A stretch of 64,000 nt of DNA. Origin: Loktanella sp. PT4BL. Its GTDB lineage: Bacteria; Pseudomonadota; Alphaproteobacteria; Rhodobacterales; Rhodobacteraceae. Position 1 is the stretch's first letter. The number at the start of each line of letters is the position of its first letter. Positions 52,403-62,317 of the stretch are shown here, in pieces. Below the pieces are notes generated by a model. It was not told where the DNA came from and searched no databases. It saw only the letters and a program-made list of their open reading frames with translations. Made by a program: the position numbers and the translations under genes. Location of the stretch: NCBI RefSeq assembly GCF_003201935.1, contig NZ_QJJL01000001.1, forward strand, positions 950,272 to 1,014,271, written 5' to 3'.

Positions 52403-53905
52403 TCATGCCGTCCCAAGATCGCGGTACATCTCGCGCAGGATGTTTTTCTGGACTTTGCCCATCGTGTTGCGGGGCAGGGCGTCGGTGATGATGTATCGCT
52501 TCGGGTGCTTGAAACGTGCAAGTTGCGGCGTGGCCGCTGCGGCGATGTCATCAGTCGTCAGGGTGTGATTGTCCAACACGATTGCTGCCAGCACGGTTTC
52601 CCCAAAGTCGGGATGGGCCACGCCGAAAACAGCGCTTTCGACAACGCCGTCAATATCATTGAGCACGTCTTCGATTTCTTTGGGATAGATGTTGTAGCCC
52701 CCTGAGATGATCAGATCCTTCTGCCGTCCAACGATCGTGATGCGCCCGTCTTCCGATTTCACACCCAGATCGCCTGTTATGAAAAAACCGTTCTTGCGCA
52801 GCTCTTCGGCGGTTTTTTCGGGCATGTTCCAATAGCCCTGAAACACATTGTCGCCGCGCACCTCGATCATCCCGATTTCATCCGGTCCAACCGGCTGACC
52901 GTCACTGGTGATTTCAACTTCTGTCCCGGGCAGGGCGTAGCCGACTGTGCCTGCCAGCCGCGCGCCATCATAGGGGTTGGAGGTAATCATGTTGGTTTCG
53001 GTCATCCCGTAGCGTTCAAGAATACGGTGGCCGGTTCTGCTTTCAAACGCGGTATGGGTTTCTGCCAGCAGCGGCGCAGACCCTGATATGAAAAGCCGCA
53101 TATTCGCGACCAGATCGCGGGTCAGCCGTGTGTCCGCCAGCAGGCGGGTGTAAAAGGTAGGCACACCCATCAGAAGCGTGGATGCGGGCAGTTCGCCAAT
53201 GATTGCGTCGATATCAAAGCCGGCCATGAACCGGACCTGCGCGCCGGCCAATAACGCGGTGTTCAGCGCCACAAAAAGCCCGTGGGTGTGAAAGATCGGC
53301 AGCGCATGGATCAACCGGTCCTCACTGGTAATCCGCCAAAGCTCGGTCAGGGTTTGGGCGTTCGATAGCAGGTTTTTGTGCGACATCATCGCACCCTTTG
53401 ACCGGCCTGTGGTGCCCGATGTGTAAAGGAGTGCGGCCAGATCGTCGGGGCCGCGCGGCACCGCTGCAAAGGTTCCCACGCAGGTATTGGCCTCAGTGGA
53501 AAGCGATCCTGTGCCGTCTGTAGCGAAGGTCAGCACCTGCGTGTCACCGCTGCAGACTGTGGAAACCGCGGCTGCGTTTTCTGCATCGCACATGACCATG
53601 CGCGGGGCCGCATCGGTGATGAAATACGCGACCTCGCTTTGCGTATATGCTGTGTTGAGCGGCAAATAGACCGCCCCTGTTTGGACAGCGGCACCGTAAA
53701 GGGCGATCGTGTCCATGATCTTGGGGGCCTGTACAACAATCCGGTCACCCGGGTTTACGCCTGCATCCGCCAGCACCTGCGCCAACTGTCCGACGCGTCG
53801 CACAAAGCTGCGGTAACTGACCTTTGTCCCGTCATCCAGCGTCAGAAATGTGGCGTCGTTTTCTGCATGGCGTGCGAAGAGCGCATCATAGAGCGTATTG
53901 GTCAC
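52403..53905 (-). CDS. matB: Malonyl-CoA synthetase (acyl-CoA ligase family)
   Basis: The 500-aa AMP-forming ligase has LLYTSGTTGRSKGAMMSHKN, ILERYGMTETNMITSNPYDG, FITGDLGVKSEDGRITIVGR and a C-terminal LPRNTMGKVQKN with the catalytic Lys. The short length and ERYGMTETNM are typical of MatB, which activates malonate (or methylmalonate). Substrate not proven. It is divergent from the tartrate dehydratase gene and may belong to the carboxylate uptake region downstream. Confidence 0.85.
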   Translation of the reverse strand: MTNTLYDALFARHAENDATFLTLDDGTKVSYRSFVRRVGQLAQVLADAGVNPGDRIVVQAPKIMDTIALYGAAVQTGAVYLPLNTAYTQSEVAYFITDAAPRMVMCDAENAAAVSTVCSGDTQVLTFATDGTGSLSTEANTCVGTFAAVPRGPDDLAALLYTSGTTGRSKGAMMSHKNLLSNAQTLTELWRITSEDRLIHALPIFHTHGLFVALNTALLAGAQVRFMAGFDIDAIIGELPASTLLMGVPTFYTRLLADTRLTRDLVANMRLFISGSAPLLAETHTAFESRTGHRILERYGMTETNMITSNPYDGARLAGTVGYALPGTEVEITSDGQPVGPDEIGMIEVRGDNVFQGYWNMPEKTAEELRKNGFFITGDLGVKSEDGRITIVGRQKDLIISGGYNIYPKEIEDVLNDIDGVVESAVFGVAHPDFGETVLAAIVLDNHTLTTDDIAAAATPQLARFKHPKRYIITDALPRNTMGKVQKNILREMYRDLGTA

Positions 53906-54089
53906 GATCAGGTTCCCGTCTTGTCGTTTTTGTCACGGGTCCTTGTTGGGCGCTGCAGGGCGTCTGTGCAAGATATATTGCTGCCCGCGCCTTGTTGTAC
54001 CTGTTCTGGTGTTGGATATTGTCAGGTGTGATCCGCCAAGATACGCGTTGACGGCCACAGGGCGACAAATTGTTGAAAAGGAAAAGCCA

Positions 54090-55253
54090 ATGCGCATCGT
54101 CGATATCTGCGAAGTGACCAAGCCGATCGCGTCTCCGATCCGGAACGCATATATTGATTTCAGCAAAATGACAGCGAGTCTGGTGGCCGTGGTCACCGAT
54201 GTCGTCAGGGACGGCCGCCGCGTTGTCGGTTACGGCTTCAATTCCAATGGTCGCTATGGTCAGGGCGGTCTGATCCGTGAACGTTTCAGGGACCGTATCC
54301 TTGAAGCGGACCCAGCATCGCTGATCAATGAGGCGGGTGACAATCTGGATGGACATAAAATCTGGGCTGCGATGATGCAGAACGAGAAACCGGGCGGACA
54401 TGGCGAGCGTTCGGTTGCAGTCGGTACGATTGATATGGCTGTCTGGGATGCCATTGCGAAGATCGCGGAAAAGCCGCTTTACCAACTGCTCGCCGAGGGC
54501 AAGAGCGTCGCAGCAAACCGCCGCGTCTTTGTTTATGCGGCAGGTGGGTATTACTATCCGGGCAAAGACGACACGGCACTGCGCCAAGAGATGCGGGGCT
54601 ATCTGGATCGCGGCTATAACGTGGTCAAGATGAAGATCGGTGGCGCCACGATTGACGAAGACCAGCGGCGCATTGAGGCTGTGTTGGCCGAAATCGGCTC
54701 GGAAGCGCAACTGGCCGTCGACGCAAATGGCCGCTTCGATCTCGAGACTGCCATCGCCTACGCCAAGATGCTGCGCAACTATCCGCTGTTCTGGTACGAG
54801 GAGATCGGCGATCCCCTGGATTATCAGCTTCAGGCCGCGATGGCCGAGTTCTACCCCGGTCCGATGGCGACGGGTGAAAACCTGTTCTCGCATCAGGACG
54901 CGCGAAATCTGATCCGCTATGGTGGAATGCGCCCTGACCGCGATTGGCTGCAGTTCGATTGCGCGCTGTCATACGGGTTGGTGGAATACCTGCGGACGCT
55001 TGATGTGCTGGAAACGGCAGGGTGGTCGCCGTCACGTTGTATTCCGCACGGAGGGCACCAGATGTCACTCAACATCGCGGCGGGTCTCGGGCTGGGTGGC
55101 AACGAAAGCTACCCCGACCTGTTCCAGCCCTATGGCGGGTTTCCGGATTCCGTCAGCGTTGAAGACGGCCATATCATCATGCCCGAACTACCGGGTATCG
55201 GTTTTGAAGGGAAATCCGACTTGATCAAGGTTATGCGCGAACTGGCCGAATAG
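54090..55253 (+). CDS. tarD: D-tartrate dehydratase, enolase superfamily
   Basis: ATG 54090 has AAAGGA upstream; the frame is open further but the family begins here. The 387-aa protein is close to D-tartrate dehydratase of Bradyrhizobium throughout. Visible segments include VKMKIGGATIDEDQRRIEAV with the catalytic KxK, LAVDANGRFDLE, WYEEIGDPLDYQLQAAMAEF, ATGENLFSHQDARNLIRYGG and RCIPHGGHQMSL with the catalytic His. It converts D-tartrate to oxaloacetate in the cytoplasm using Mg2+. Confidence 0.9.
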   Translation: MRIVDICEVTKPIASPIRNAYIDFSKMTASLVAVVTDVVRDGRRVVGYGFNSNGRYGQGGLIRERFRDRILEADPASLINEAGDNLDGHKIWAAMMQNEKPGGHGERSVAVGTIDMAVWDAIAKIAEKPLYQLLAEGKSVAANRRVFVYAAGGYYYPGKDDTALRQEMRGYLDRGYNVVKMKIGGATIDEDQRRIEAVLAEIGSEAQLAVDANGRFDLETAIAYAKMLRNYPLFWYEEIGDPLDYQLQAAMAEFYPGPMATGENLFSHQDARNLIRYGGMRPDRDWLQFDCALSYGLVEYLRTLDVLETAGWSPSRCIPHGGHQMSLNIAAGLGLGGNESYPDLFQPYGGFPDSVSVEDGHIIMPELPGIGFEGKSDLIKVMRELAE

Positions 55254-55583
55254 AGGGATCGCTCCATGCGTTCGCACTGGATTGAACCTCAACTTTCCGT
55301 AACGCCTAGATGTCACGCGACAGATGCGTTACGTTTATTCGTCACGTTTTGGGCGAACGGATATGCTCTTGCAGTTTACATTGCTGCCTGAAACCCTTGG
55401 CATGTTCGGGGTTGCCACTTCGTCCCGCTGGATGGGCTCAAATGTCGGCAGTTTGAAGGTGGCGAGCCGTGATGCTGACGGTCTTCTGCGGGTCACTGCG
55501 ATGCCGCGCTTGATGCAAGCCTGTACCGATGGACGATAGTGAGAAAACCGAAATGAAATTCATCGCCGACACGAGGATACAAC
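55254..55583. other. Intergenic region between tarD and the amidohydrolase gene
   Basis: These 330 bp hold a short frame at 55324-55539 with no ribosome binding site, and an 8-bp inverted repeat at 55298-55333. No terminator seen. Confidence 0.45.
55298..55333. repeat. Inverted repeat CGTAACGC/GCGTTACG
   Basis: Two perfect 8-bp arms (55298-55305 and 55326-55333) flank 20 bp. Possible operator. Confidence 0.45.
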
Positions 55584-56759
55584 ATGCCCATTCGTAACAG
55601 ACTTGCCGAAATGCATCCGCAAATCACCGCATGGCGCCGCGATTTCCATATGCACCCCGAGCTGCTTTATGACACCGCACGCACGGCAGGAATTGTGGCA
55701 GACAAACTGCGGGCCTTTGGATGTGACGAGGTCGTCACGGGCATTGGACAGACGGGTGTTGTCGGCCTGATCCATGGCAGAACGACGGCATCAGGACGTA
55801 CCATCGGCCTTCGGGCCGACATGGACGCCTTGCCGATTATAGAGGCAACCGGCGCTGAATATGCCTCAACCGTCCACGGCAAGATGCATGCCTGCGGTCA
55901 TGACGGGCATACGGCCATGCTGTTGGGTGCCGCCCAATATCTTGCAGAGACACGGCAGTTCGACGGCACGGTCGCGGTTATTTTCCAACCGGCAGAAGAG
56001 GGTGGGGCAGGTGCGCTTGCCATGGTTGAAGACGGCATGATTGACCGCTTTGGCATTTCCGAAATCTACGGAATGCATAATTCGCCCCTCTTGCCGGAAG
56101 GGGAATTTGCGATCAGGTCGGGGCCATTTTATGCGGCTGTGGATACGTTTGAAATCATCGTCACGGGGAAAGGTGGCCATGCGGCGCGCCCCAACAACGT
56201 TGTGGACACCACGCTCGCGGCTTCGGCGCTGGTGATGAACCTACAGTCCATCGTGTCGCGCAACACGGACCCGCAGCAGGCGGCCGTGGTCTCGGTTACA
56301 TCTTTCCGGACCGAAAGCGAGGCTTTCAACGTGATCCCCGAAACAGTGACGCTGCGTGGAACAGTCCGTAGTTTTGACGAGAAAGTGCGCGGCGATATTT
56401 TGGCACGTATTGGATCCGTGGCCACCTTGACGGCACAGACCTATGGCGCGACGGCAGCGCTTGATTGGCCGGAGGTTTCCTACCCGGTCATGGCGAACCA
56501 TGAGAAAGAGACAGGTTTCGCGGCAATGGCGGCGCAAGCGGTCGCCGGTGCGTGTGACACACAGGCCCCGCGGACGACAGGCGGCGAGGACTTTGCCTAT
56601 ATGCTGCAAGCTTGCCCCGGCGCCTATATCCAGATCGGCAATGGTCCGAGCAAGGGGCTGCACCACCCCGAATATGACTTCAACGACGAAATCATTCCGA
56701 TCGGTGCCTCTTATTGGGTGACGCTTGCCGAGCAAAGGTTGCCTGCGCAAGGTGCCTGA
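55584..56759 (+). CDS. M20-family amidohydrolase (hippurate hydrolase/aminoacylase type)
   Basis: The 391-aa protein has RRDFHMHPELLYDTARTAGI, GLRADMDALPI, HGKMHACGHDGHTAMLLGAA, FQPAEEGGAGAL and GMHNSPLLPEG. These are the M20D dinuclear-zinc motifs. TTGGEDFAYMLQACPGAYIQ completes the site. Members hydrolyse N-acyl or N-aminoacyl amides such as hippurate or indole-amino-acid conjugates. The substrate is unknown. It lies between tarD and the TAXI transporter. Confidence 0.9.
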   Translation: MPIRNRLAEMHPQITAWRRDFHMHPELLYDTARTAGIVADKLRAFGCDEVVTGIGQTGVVGLIHGRTTASGRTIGLRADMDALPIIEATGAEYASTVHGKMHACGHDGHTAMLLGAAQYLAETRQFDGTVAVIFQPAEEGGAGALAMVEDGMIDRFGISEIYGMHNSPLLPEGEFAIRSGPFYAAVDTFEIIVTGKGGHAARPNNVVDTTLAASALVMNLQSIVSRNTDPQQAAVVSVTSFRTESEAFNVIPETVTLRGTVRSFDEKVRGDILARIGSVATLTAQTYGATAALDWPEVSYPVMANHEKETGFAAMAAQAVAGACDTQAPRTTGGEDFAYMLQACPGAYIQIGNGPSKGLHHPEYDFNDEIIPIGASYWVTLAEQRLPAQGA

Positions 56760-57101
56760 CAACGAGGAATACTGGCGTTTTTCGACGCAGACATTGGACC
56801 CGCCGCGATAGTCGAGAGTAGGGCGTCGCGCATCGGGTGTCAGGATTGCGCATACCGTTGCCCTGCAAGATGACGCGCCGAAGGTTCTGAAACTCAGACG
56901 GCTCCGTTGCAGGATTGATCCTTGGACAACTTGCGCGCGGTCTGGCGAGAATTTGCGAGAGCGCTGGCAATCTCTTGCCACAAAAATTTGCGGTTTGCAG
57001 AAAAAGGAGTCCCATTTCCCGCGCAATTGCGCCACCCTTGAGCGGACCCGAAACCATCCGGGCCAAACTTATGGGCGTGAAGCCCGATCTGGGAGGATTA
57101 C
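56760..57101. other. Promoter region upstream of the TAXI-TRAP operon
   Basis: These 342 bp contain a 14-bp palindrome GGCAA-TCTC-TTGCC at 56966-56979, about 120 bp before the TAXI gene. Two TGGC-N6-TTGC stretches (56943-56956 and 56965-56978) look like -24/-12 elements but are one base too short. No ORF with a ribosome binding site was found. Confidence 0.45.
56966..56979. promoter_or_regulatory. Palindrome GGCAA-N4-TTGCC, possible operator for DctD-type regulator
   Basis: Perfect 5-bp arms about 120 bp before the TAXI gene. The role as operator is inferred from position only. Confidence 0.4.
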
Positions 57102-58085
57102 ATGTTTAAAGAAGTATTGCGCAGGCCTGTTGGCCTGCTTGGCGCAGCTGTTGTTGCATTGAGCTTTGGTGCACCTGCGGTGGCGCAGGAGCAGCTTTCA
57201 ATCGCGACCGGTGGCACCGGTGGCGTCTATTACCCGATGGGTGGCGGACTTGCCGAGATCATCAACAACCACATCGACGGCTATGCTGCTGCGGCTGAAG
57301 TCACAGGCGCATCGGTCGAGAATATGGGTCTGATCGCGACAGGCGACGCGGATCTGGCCATTGGTCTGGCTGATACGGTGTCCCAAGCCTACACAGGGAC
57401 AGGCCGCTTTGAGGGCCAGCAATTGCCGATGATCCGCGGCCTTGCATCGCTCTATGCCAACATGGTGCAGATCGTGGCACTGGAAGGTTCGGGCATTACG
57501 TCACTGGAAGACTTGCGCGGCAAGCGCGTGTCGATCGGTGCACCGGGCTCTGGTACCGAAGTCAACACAAATGCGATCCTTGAGGCCAATGGCATCAGCT
57601 ATGACGACATTGACGAGCAGCGTTTGAACTTCAACGAAACCGCTGATGCGCTAAGCAACGGCGATATCGACGCTGGTTTCTGGTCTGTGGGTGCGCCGAC
57701 ATCCTCGATCCTCAACCTTGCCACAACACAGGACATCGTGATCATTGAGCTGACCGAGGCCGAGATGGCCGCGGCGATGGACGCAAACGCGACCTTTGCA
57801 ATGACAACGCTTGCAGGTGGCAGCTACAACGGCGTTGACGCAGATATCAGCGTGCTGGGTATTCCGAACGTGCTGACCGTATCGTCCGAGATGTCCGACG
57901 ACCTTGCCTACAGCATCACCAAGGCAATGTTTGAAAACATCGCTGAATTGCAGGCCGTACACCCTGCTGCGAATGAGACCACAATTGATTTCACAATTGC
58001 TGCGACACCAGTGCCGCTGCATCCCGGTGCGATCCGCTACTATGAAGAAGTCGGTGTGACCATTCCGGATGGCCTGCGTCCATGA
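57102..58085 (+). CDS. TAXI-family TRAP transporter solute-binding protein
   Basis: The 327-aa protein has a signal peptide and the TAXI family start LSIATGGTGGVYYPMGGGLAEI, followed by GLADTVSQAYTGTG, GKRVSIGAPGSGTEVN and WSVGAPTSSILNL. It binds a carboxylate-type ligand in the periplasm; none is identified. Its end overlaps the DUF1850 gene by 4 bp, and the fused TRAP permease follows. Confidence 0.93.
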   Translation: MFKEVLRRPVGLLGAAVVALSFGAPAVAQEQLSIATGGTGGVYYPMGGGLAEIINNHIDGYAAAAEVTGASVENMGLIATGDADLAIGLADTVSQAYTGTGRFEGQQLPMIRGLASLYANMVQIVALEGSGITSLEDLRGKRVSIGAPGSGTEVNTNAILEANGISYDDIDEQRLNFNETADALSNGDIDAGFWSVGAPTSSILNLATTQDIVIIELTEAEMAAAMDANATFAMTTLAGGSYNGVDADISVLGIPNVLTVSSEMSDDLAYSITKAMFENIAELQAVHPAANETTIDFTIAATPVPLHPGAIRYYEEVGVTIPDGLRP

Positions 58086-58567
58086 TTAGACCGATTTGGG
58101 AAGGGGGAGGCAAAGTCCTCCCCCTTCTCATTCTACTGCTGCTGCCGGTTTCGGCCGGGGCCGAAGTGCTTGTTGCGACCCGTGAAGATGGCACAGAGAT
58201 CGCCCGTTTTGATGTGCCGCAAGGCACGGAATGGTGCGTACTCTGGAACCACTCGGTCAAAGGATTTCCCGTGTCCGATTGCTATGTAAATCGGGCTGGC
58301 CGGATGGTGTTGATGCATGCGCATCTGCCTGATTTCGCCGCAGGGCTGGATCACATTCCGGGGCGCGGGCGGCAGGTCACGGACGGGCAGGGCGGGTATT
58401 TTATTCTCGATATCAACGAACCTGTACCGGGGAACGCCTATGTGCTGCGTCCCGGGGAAGGCTCGGTCGATCATCGCTTGCAGGTCGGAGAGGCCGTTGT
58501 GTCACTCTCTGCCGTCGCCCCGCGCGAACGTGTGCGGATCGCTCTTTTGGGAAGTATTGAACAATGA
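58082..58567 (+). CDS. DUF1850 protein, TAXI-TRAP accessory
   Basis: The 161-aa protein has a hydrophobic N-terminus (VLPLLILLLLPVSAGA) likely to be a signal peptide. Its beta-rich body contains WCVLWNHSVKGFPVSDCYVN. DUF1850 genes commonly sit between TAXI binding protein and fused permease genes, as here. Role unknown. Confidence 0.82.
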   Translation: MIRPIWEGGGKVLPLLILLLLPVSAGAEVLVATREDGTEIARFDVPQGTEWCVLWNHSVKGFPVSDCYVNRAGRMVLMHAHLPDFAAGLDHIPGRGRQVTDGQGGYFILDINEPVPGNAYVLRPGEGSVDHRLQVGEAVVSLSAVAPRERVRIALLGSIEQ

Positions 58568-60573
58568 CGACGACAACTGAAGACAGCCCGATCCACGCGC
58601 CGCAGCCATGGTTTGTGATCCGTGCGATCACCGTGATCGGGATCACGCTCTCGCTGTTCCAGCTTTATACCGCAGGCGTGCAGCCATTGGGATTGTTCTT
58701 CCAACGTCCGATCCACCTCGGGTTCGTGCTTGTCTTGTGTTTCCTGATCTATCCCGCCTTTGGTCGCGCCAAGGCGCGTGGTCCATTGGGATGGGCCATT
58801 GATGGCACGCTGATCGTGCTCAGCATTGCTGCGGGTGCTTGGGTGCCCATGAATATCGACATTATCGCCAACCAGATTTTCCCGCGCGACATCGACGTGT
58901 GGATGGGTGTTGTCACGATTATCGTTGTGCTGGAAGCCGCCCGCCGCGCTGTGGGCCTTGGCATGACGCTGATCGGTGTCTTCTTTATTGCTTATGCCTT
59001 TGCTGGCAGTCGTGGCGAACTGCCGTTCCTTGCCGACTGGATGCCTGGCATCCTGAACCACCGCGGCTATTCGCTGGACCGTGTCGCCAGCCAGATGACA
59101 CTCGGGGCCGAGGGGATTTTCGGTATTCCCTTGGGCGTTGCGGCGACGTTCGTGTTCATCTTCGTCCTTTTCGGGGCCTTTCTTGAAGTCACAGGCGCAG
59201 GGAAATTCTTTATTGATCTGGCCTATGCTGCCGCGGGCAAACAGCGTGGCGGCCCCGCCAAAGCCGCCGTGATTGCGAGTGCCGGCATGGGCTCGATCTC
59301 GGGCTCGGCCATTGCAAACGTGGTGACAACAGGTGCCTTCACGATCCCGCTGATGAAGAAGCTGGGCTACCGCCCCGCACAGGCTGGCGGAATCGAGGCC
59401 GCGGCCTCTACCGGCGGGCAGATCATGCCGCCGCTGATGGGCGCAGGCGCCTTCCTGATGAGCGAATTTACCCGCGTGCCTTACGTGGATATCGTGCTGG
59501 TCTCGATTTTCCCCGCGGTCCTCTATTTCGGCACGGTCTACCTGCTGGTGCATATTGCCGCTGTCAAACAGGGCATGACCGGCCTGACAGCAGAAGAACT
59601 GCCAAGCGTGCGCAAGGTTCTGGCCGAAGGCTGGCACTTTCTGTTGCCGCTTGTCGCTTTGGTGATGTTGCTTGTGGCAGGGTATTCGCCGATGCGCGTC
59701 GGTTTCTATGCGATCCTGTCGATCATGGCGGCGGCTTCGGCGCGGGCGCTTTGGGAGTTTGCGCGGTCCGGTCCGACAATGCAGGGCTTTTTAGGGCTGT
59801 GTACGCGCGGTTTGAAGCTGACACTTGATGCGCTTGATCTGGGCGCGCGCAATGCGGTGGCTGTGTCCGTCGCTTGTGCTGTGGCCGGTATTATCGTGGG
59901 TGTTGTGGGCCTCACTGGTCTGGGGCTCAAGTTCTCTGCCATGATGATCGCCTTCTCGGGCGGCAATATCGTGCTGGCGCTGATCCTTGTCCTGCTGGCA
60001 AGCCTCGTGCTGGGCATGGGGCTGCCGGTGACGGCGGCCTATATCGTGCTGATCATCCTTGTGGGTCCGGCGCTGACCGAACAATTCGGCATCCCGCTCC
60101 TGATCGCGCATCTTGTGGTTTTCTGGTATTCGCAAGACAGTAATGTGACGCCGCCCGTGGCATTGGCCGGATTTGCCGGTGCCGCGATTGCGGGGTCAAA
60201 GCCGATGGAGACGAGCATACAGGCATGGAAATACGCCAAGGGCCTTTACCTGATCCCGCTGTTCATGGTGTTCAACGAGGAAATCATCCTTGGCGGGCCG
60301 CTGCCGCTTGTGCTCTGGAGCGGCGCTATCGCGATCCTTGGCCTGACGGCCTTTGCGGCACTCTTGGAGGGGTTCCTGTGGCGCCCGATGCCGGTCTGGA
60401 TGCGGGTTCTGCTGCTGCCGGGTGTGGTGGGTCTGTTCTGGCCGTCCTTGACGGTCGAGATTGCAGCGGCGGTGCTGATTGTTCTGTTGCTCGGCATGAA
60501 CTGGTCCGAGGCGCGCCGTGACAAAGCCCGTTCAGACAATACGGCAGTCACGCAAAGCGCCACGGACGGCTAG
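58564..60573 (+). CDS. TRAP transporter fused permease (DctQM fusion, TAXI type)
   Basis: The 669-aa protein joins the small and large TRAP membrane subunits, with about 17 membrane helices. DctM-type motifs are visible: ASAGMGSISGSAIANVVTTG, GGIEAAASTGGQIMPPLMGA and LGMGLPVTAAYIVLIILVGP. It uses a Na+ or H+ gradient to import the ligand captured by the TAXI protein. Overlaps the DUF1850 gene by 4 bp and is followed 4 bp later by the kinase gene. Confidence 0.93.
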   Translation: MTTTTEDSPIHAPQPWFVIRAITVIGITLSLFQLYTAGVQPLGLFFQRPIHLGFVLVLCFLIYPAFGRAKARGPLGWAIDGTLIVLSIAAGAWVPMNIDIIANQIFPRDIDVWMGVVTIIVVLEAARRAVGLGMTLIGVFFIAYAFAGSRGELPFLADWMPGILNHRGYSLDRVASQMTLGAEGIFGIPLGVAATFVFIFVLFGAFLEVTGAGKFFIDLAYAAAGKQRGGPAKAAVIASAGMGSISGSAIANVVTTGAFTIPLMKKLGYRPAQAGGIEAAASTGGQIMPPLMGAGAFLMSEFTRVPYVDIVLVSIFPAVLYFGTVYLLVHIAAVKQGMTGLTAEELPSVRKVLAEGWHFLLPLVALVMLLVAGYSPMRVGFYAILSIMAAASARALWEFARSGPTMQGFLGLCTRGLKLTLDALDLGARNAVAVSVACAVAGIIVGVVGLTGLGLKFSAMMIAFSGGNIVLALILVLLASLVLGMGLPVTAAYIVLIILVGPALTEQFGIPLLIAHLVVFWYSQDSNVTPPVALAGFAGAAIAGSKPMETSIQAWKYAKGLYLIPLFMVFNEEIILGGPLPLVLWSGAIAILGLTAFAALLEGFLWRPMPVWMRVLLLPGVVGLFWPSLTVEIAAAVLIVLLLGMNWSEARRDKARSDNTAVTQSATDG

Positions 60574-60577
60574 CACC

Positions 60578-62317
60578 ATGGCACTGGTCCGTCCGCTTCT
60601 GCTTGCGGGGCTTGCCGCTGTGCTGGTCTGGATGGTCGCGCAGAACCTTGTTCTTGGCGCCGCGCGAACCGAACTTGACCAGACGCTGCTCTTGACCAAA
60701 CGTGCCGTCGAGGCCGAAGTCGAGCGGTTGCGCTCCTTGCCTGCCGTCGCTGCCGAGGATGTGCGCGTGCGCGATGCGCTGGCTGGCACCGGGTCGTTAC
60801 AGGCGGCCAACAGCTATCTGGAAACGGTGGCGGTGCATGCGCAGGCGGGCGAGCTGTTCCTGATCGACGCTGAGGGCGAAACCATTGCGGCCTCGAACTG
60901 GAACCGCGCGGGCAGTTTTGTGGGCGAGAACTACGGGTTTCGCCCCTATTTTCAGGAGGCAATGGCGACAGGCCAAGGGCAATTCTATGCTATCGGTGTC
61001 ACGACCGGTGTGCCGGGGTACTTTCTGTCGACGCGGATTGACGCCGGCGACAGCAGCGGTGTTCTGGTCGTCAAGCTGGACCTGCGGCCGCTTGAGAATA
61101 TCTGGCGCAGCGCCAATGCAGATGTGGCCCTTGCCGATGCCAATGGCGTGGTGTTTCTTTCGGCGCGGCCGGACTGGCAATACCGCGCATTATCCACGCT
61201 CAGTCAGGAGGCCATGGACCAGATCGCCGCCACCCGCGCCTATGAGGGCGTGTCTTTCGCGACCTCTGCGCCACTTGTCCGCACGGCGATTGAAGGCAGT
61301 GACGCCGTGGGGGATGGCTGGATCGCACGCCTGACCCCGATGCCATCCACCGGCTGGCAGGTGATCGCTGCGCGCGCCACAGCGGGAATGCAGCTCTTGT
61401 CATTGGCGGCGGCGGCCTTGGCGGCCCTTGCAACGCTCGCGATTGCTGCGGCTTTCAAGGCATGGGAACAGCGCAGGCAGATTATTGCGCTCCGCCTGTC
61501 ACAATCCGAAAAACTGGAAGCCATGGTGATTGCGCGTACCAGCGATCTGGCGCGCGAGGTGGATGCGCGGGTGCAGGCCGAGATTGACCTGCGTGCCACG
61601 CAGGAAGCGCTGGTGCACACCGAAAAGATGGCCGCTCTCGGGCGGATGTCTACGGCGATCGTCCATGAAATCAGTCAGCCGCTCGCGGCCATGGAGGCAA
61701 CGCTGTCGGCGGCTGAACTCGGGCTAGACCAGCAGGATACAGCAACGGCCAGGCGTTTGGACAAAGCCCGTGGCCTGATCCGCCGGATGCAGCGCACGAC
61801 AAAACATCTCAAGAGCTTTGCCCGCAAAGAGGTGCCGCAACTGATGCTGATCGACCTTTGTGCGCCGGTGGCTTCGGCGCTCGATCTTGTTGCGCCGCGC
61901 GCACGGGCAATTGGTGTTGTGCCTGTGTTTCACGCGCCAGAGTGCAGGGTCGACGTGATGGCCGGCGCGATCCGGATTGAACAGGTCGTCGCAAATCTCT
62001 TGCTCAACGCGCTTGATGCGGTCGCGGATATGCCGGATGCGCAGATTACCGTGACCGTGACGGCTCATGCCGGTCAGGCCGAACTCTGCGTTCAGGACAA
62101 TGGAAAAGGCATCGCCGACGCGGATTTGGCAAAAGTGGGCGAACCCTTCTTTTCGACAAAGCTGACCGGTGCGGGCTTGGGTCTTGGTCTGGCGATTTGC
62201 AAAGCAATCCTCTCCGACTTCAACGGCACGCTTGATATCCGCTCACATCAGGACCAAGGCACGCGGGTGACCGTGACCTTGCCTTTGGCCGTCCAGAAAA
62301 GCGCCGAGGCGGCATGA
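60578..62317 (+). CDS. dctB: C4-dicarboxylate-type sensor histidine kinase (DctB-like)
   Basis: ATG 60578 gives 579 aa, four bases after the permease stop. TM1 near 8-27, a periplasmic double-PDC sensor (FYAIGVTTGVPGYFLSTRID), TM2 near 290-312 and a coiled coil are followed by the HisKA domain (STAIVHEISQPLAAMEATL) and HATPase (LLNALDAVADMPDAQI; VQDNGKGI). The arrangement is that of DctB, which senses dicarboxylates. Ligand here unknown; the transporter gene arrangement argues for its substrate. Confidence 0.88.
   Translation: MALVRPLLLAGLAAVLVWMVAQNLVLGAARTELDQTLLLTKRAVEAEVERLRSLPAVAAEDVRVRDALAGTGSLQAANSYLETVAVHAQAGELFLIDAEGETIAASNWNRAGSFVGENYGFRPYFQEAMATGQGQFYAIGVTTGVPGYFLSTRIDAGDSSGVLVVKLDLRPLENIWRSANADVALADANGVVFLSARPDWQYRALSTLSQEAMDQIAATRAYEGVSFATSAPLVRTAIEGSDAVGDGWIARLTPMPSTGWQVIAARATAGMQLLSLAAAALAALATLAIAAAFKAWEQRRQIIALRLSQSEKLEAMVIARTSDLAREVDARVQAEIDLRATQEALVHTEKMAALGRMSTAIVHEISQPLAAMEATLSAAELGLDQQDTATARRLDKARGLIRRMQRTTKHLKSFARKEVPQLMLIDLCAPVASALDLVAPRARAIGVVPVFHAPECRVDVMAGAIRIEQVVANLLLNALDAVADMPDAQITVTVTAHAGQAELCVQDNGKGIADADLAKVGEPFFSTKLTGAGLGLGLAICKAILSDFNGTLDIRSHQDQGTRVTVTLPLAVQKSAEAA

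Noticed and set aside
55324..55539. 71-codon plus-strand frame
   Set aside because: No ribosome binding site and no recognisable content between two well-supported genes.
56943..56978. Two sigma-54-like -24/-12 elements upstream of the TAXI gene
   Set aside because: Both have TGGC-N6-TTGC, one base short of the required N7 spacing, and the regulator lacks GAFTGA.
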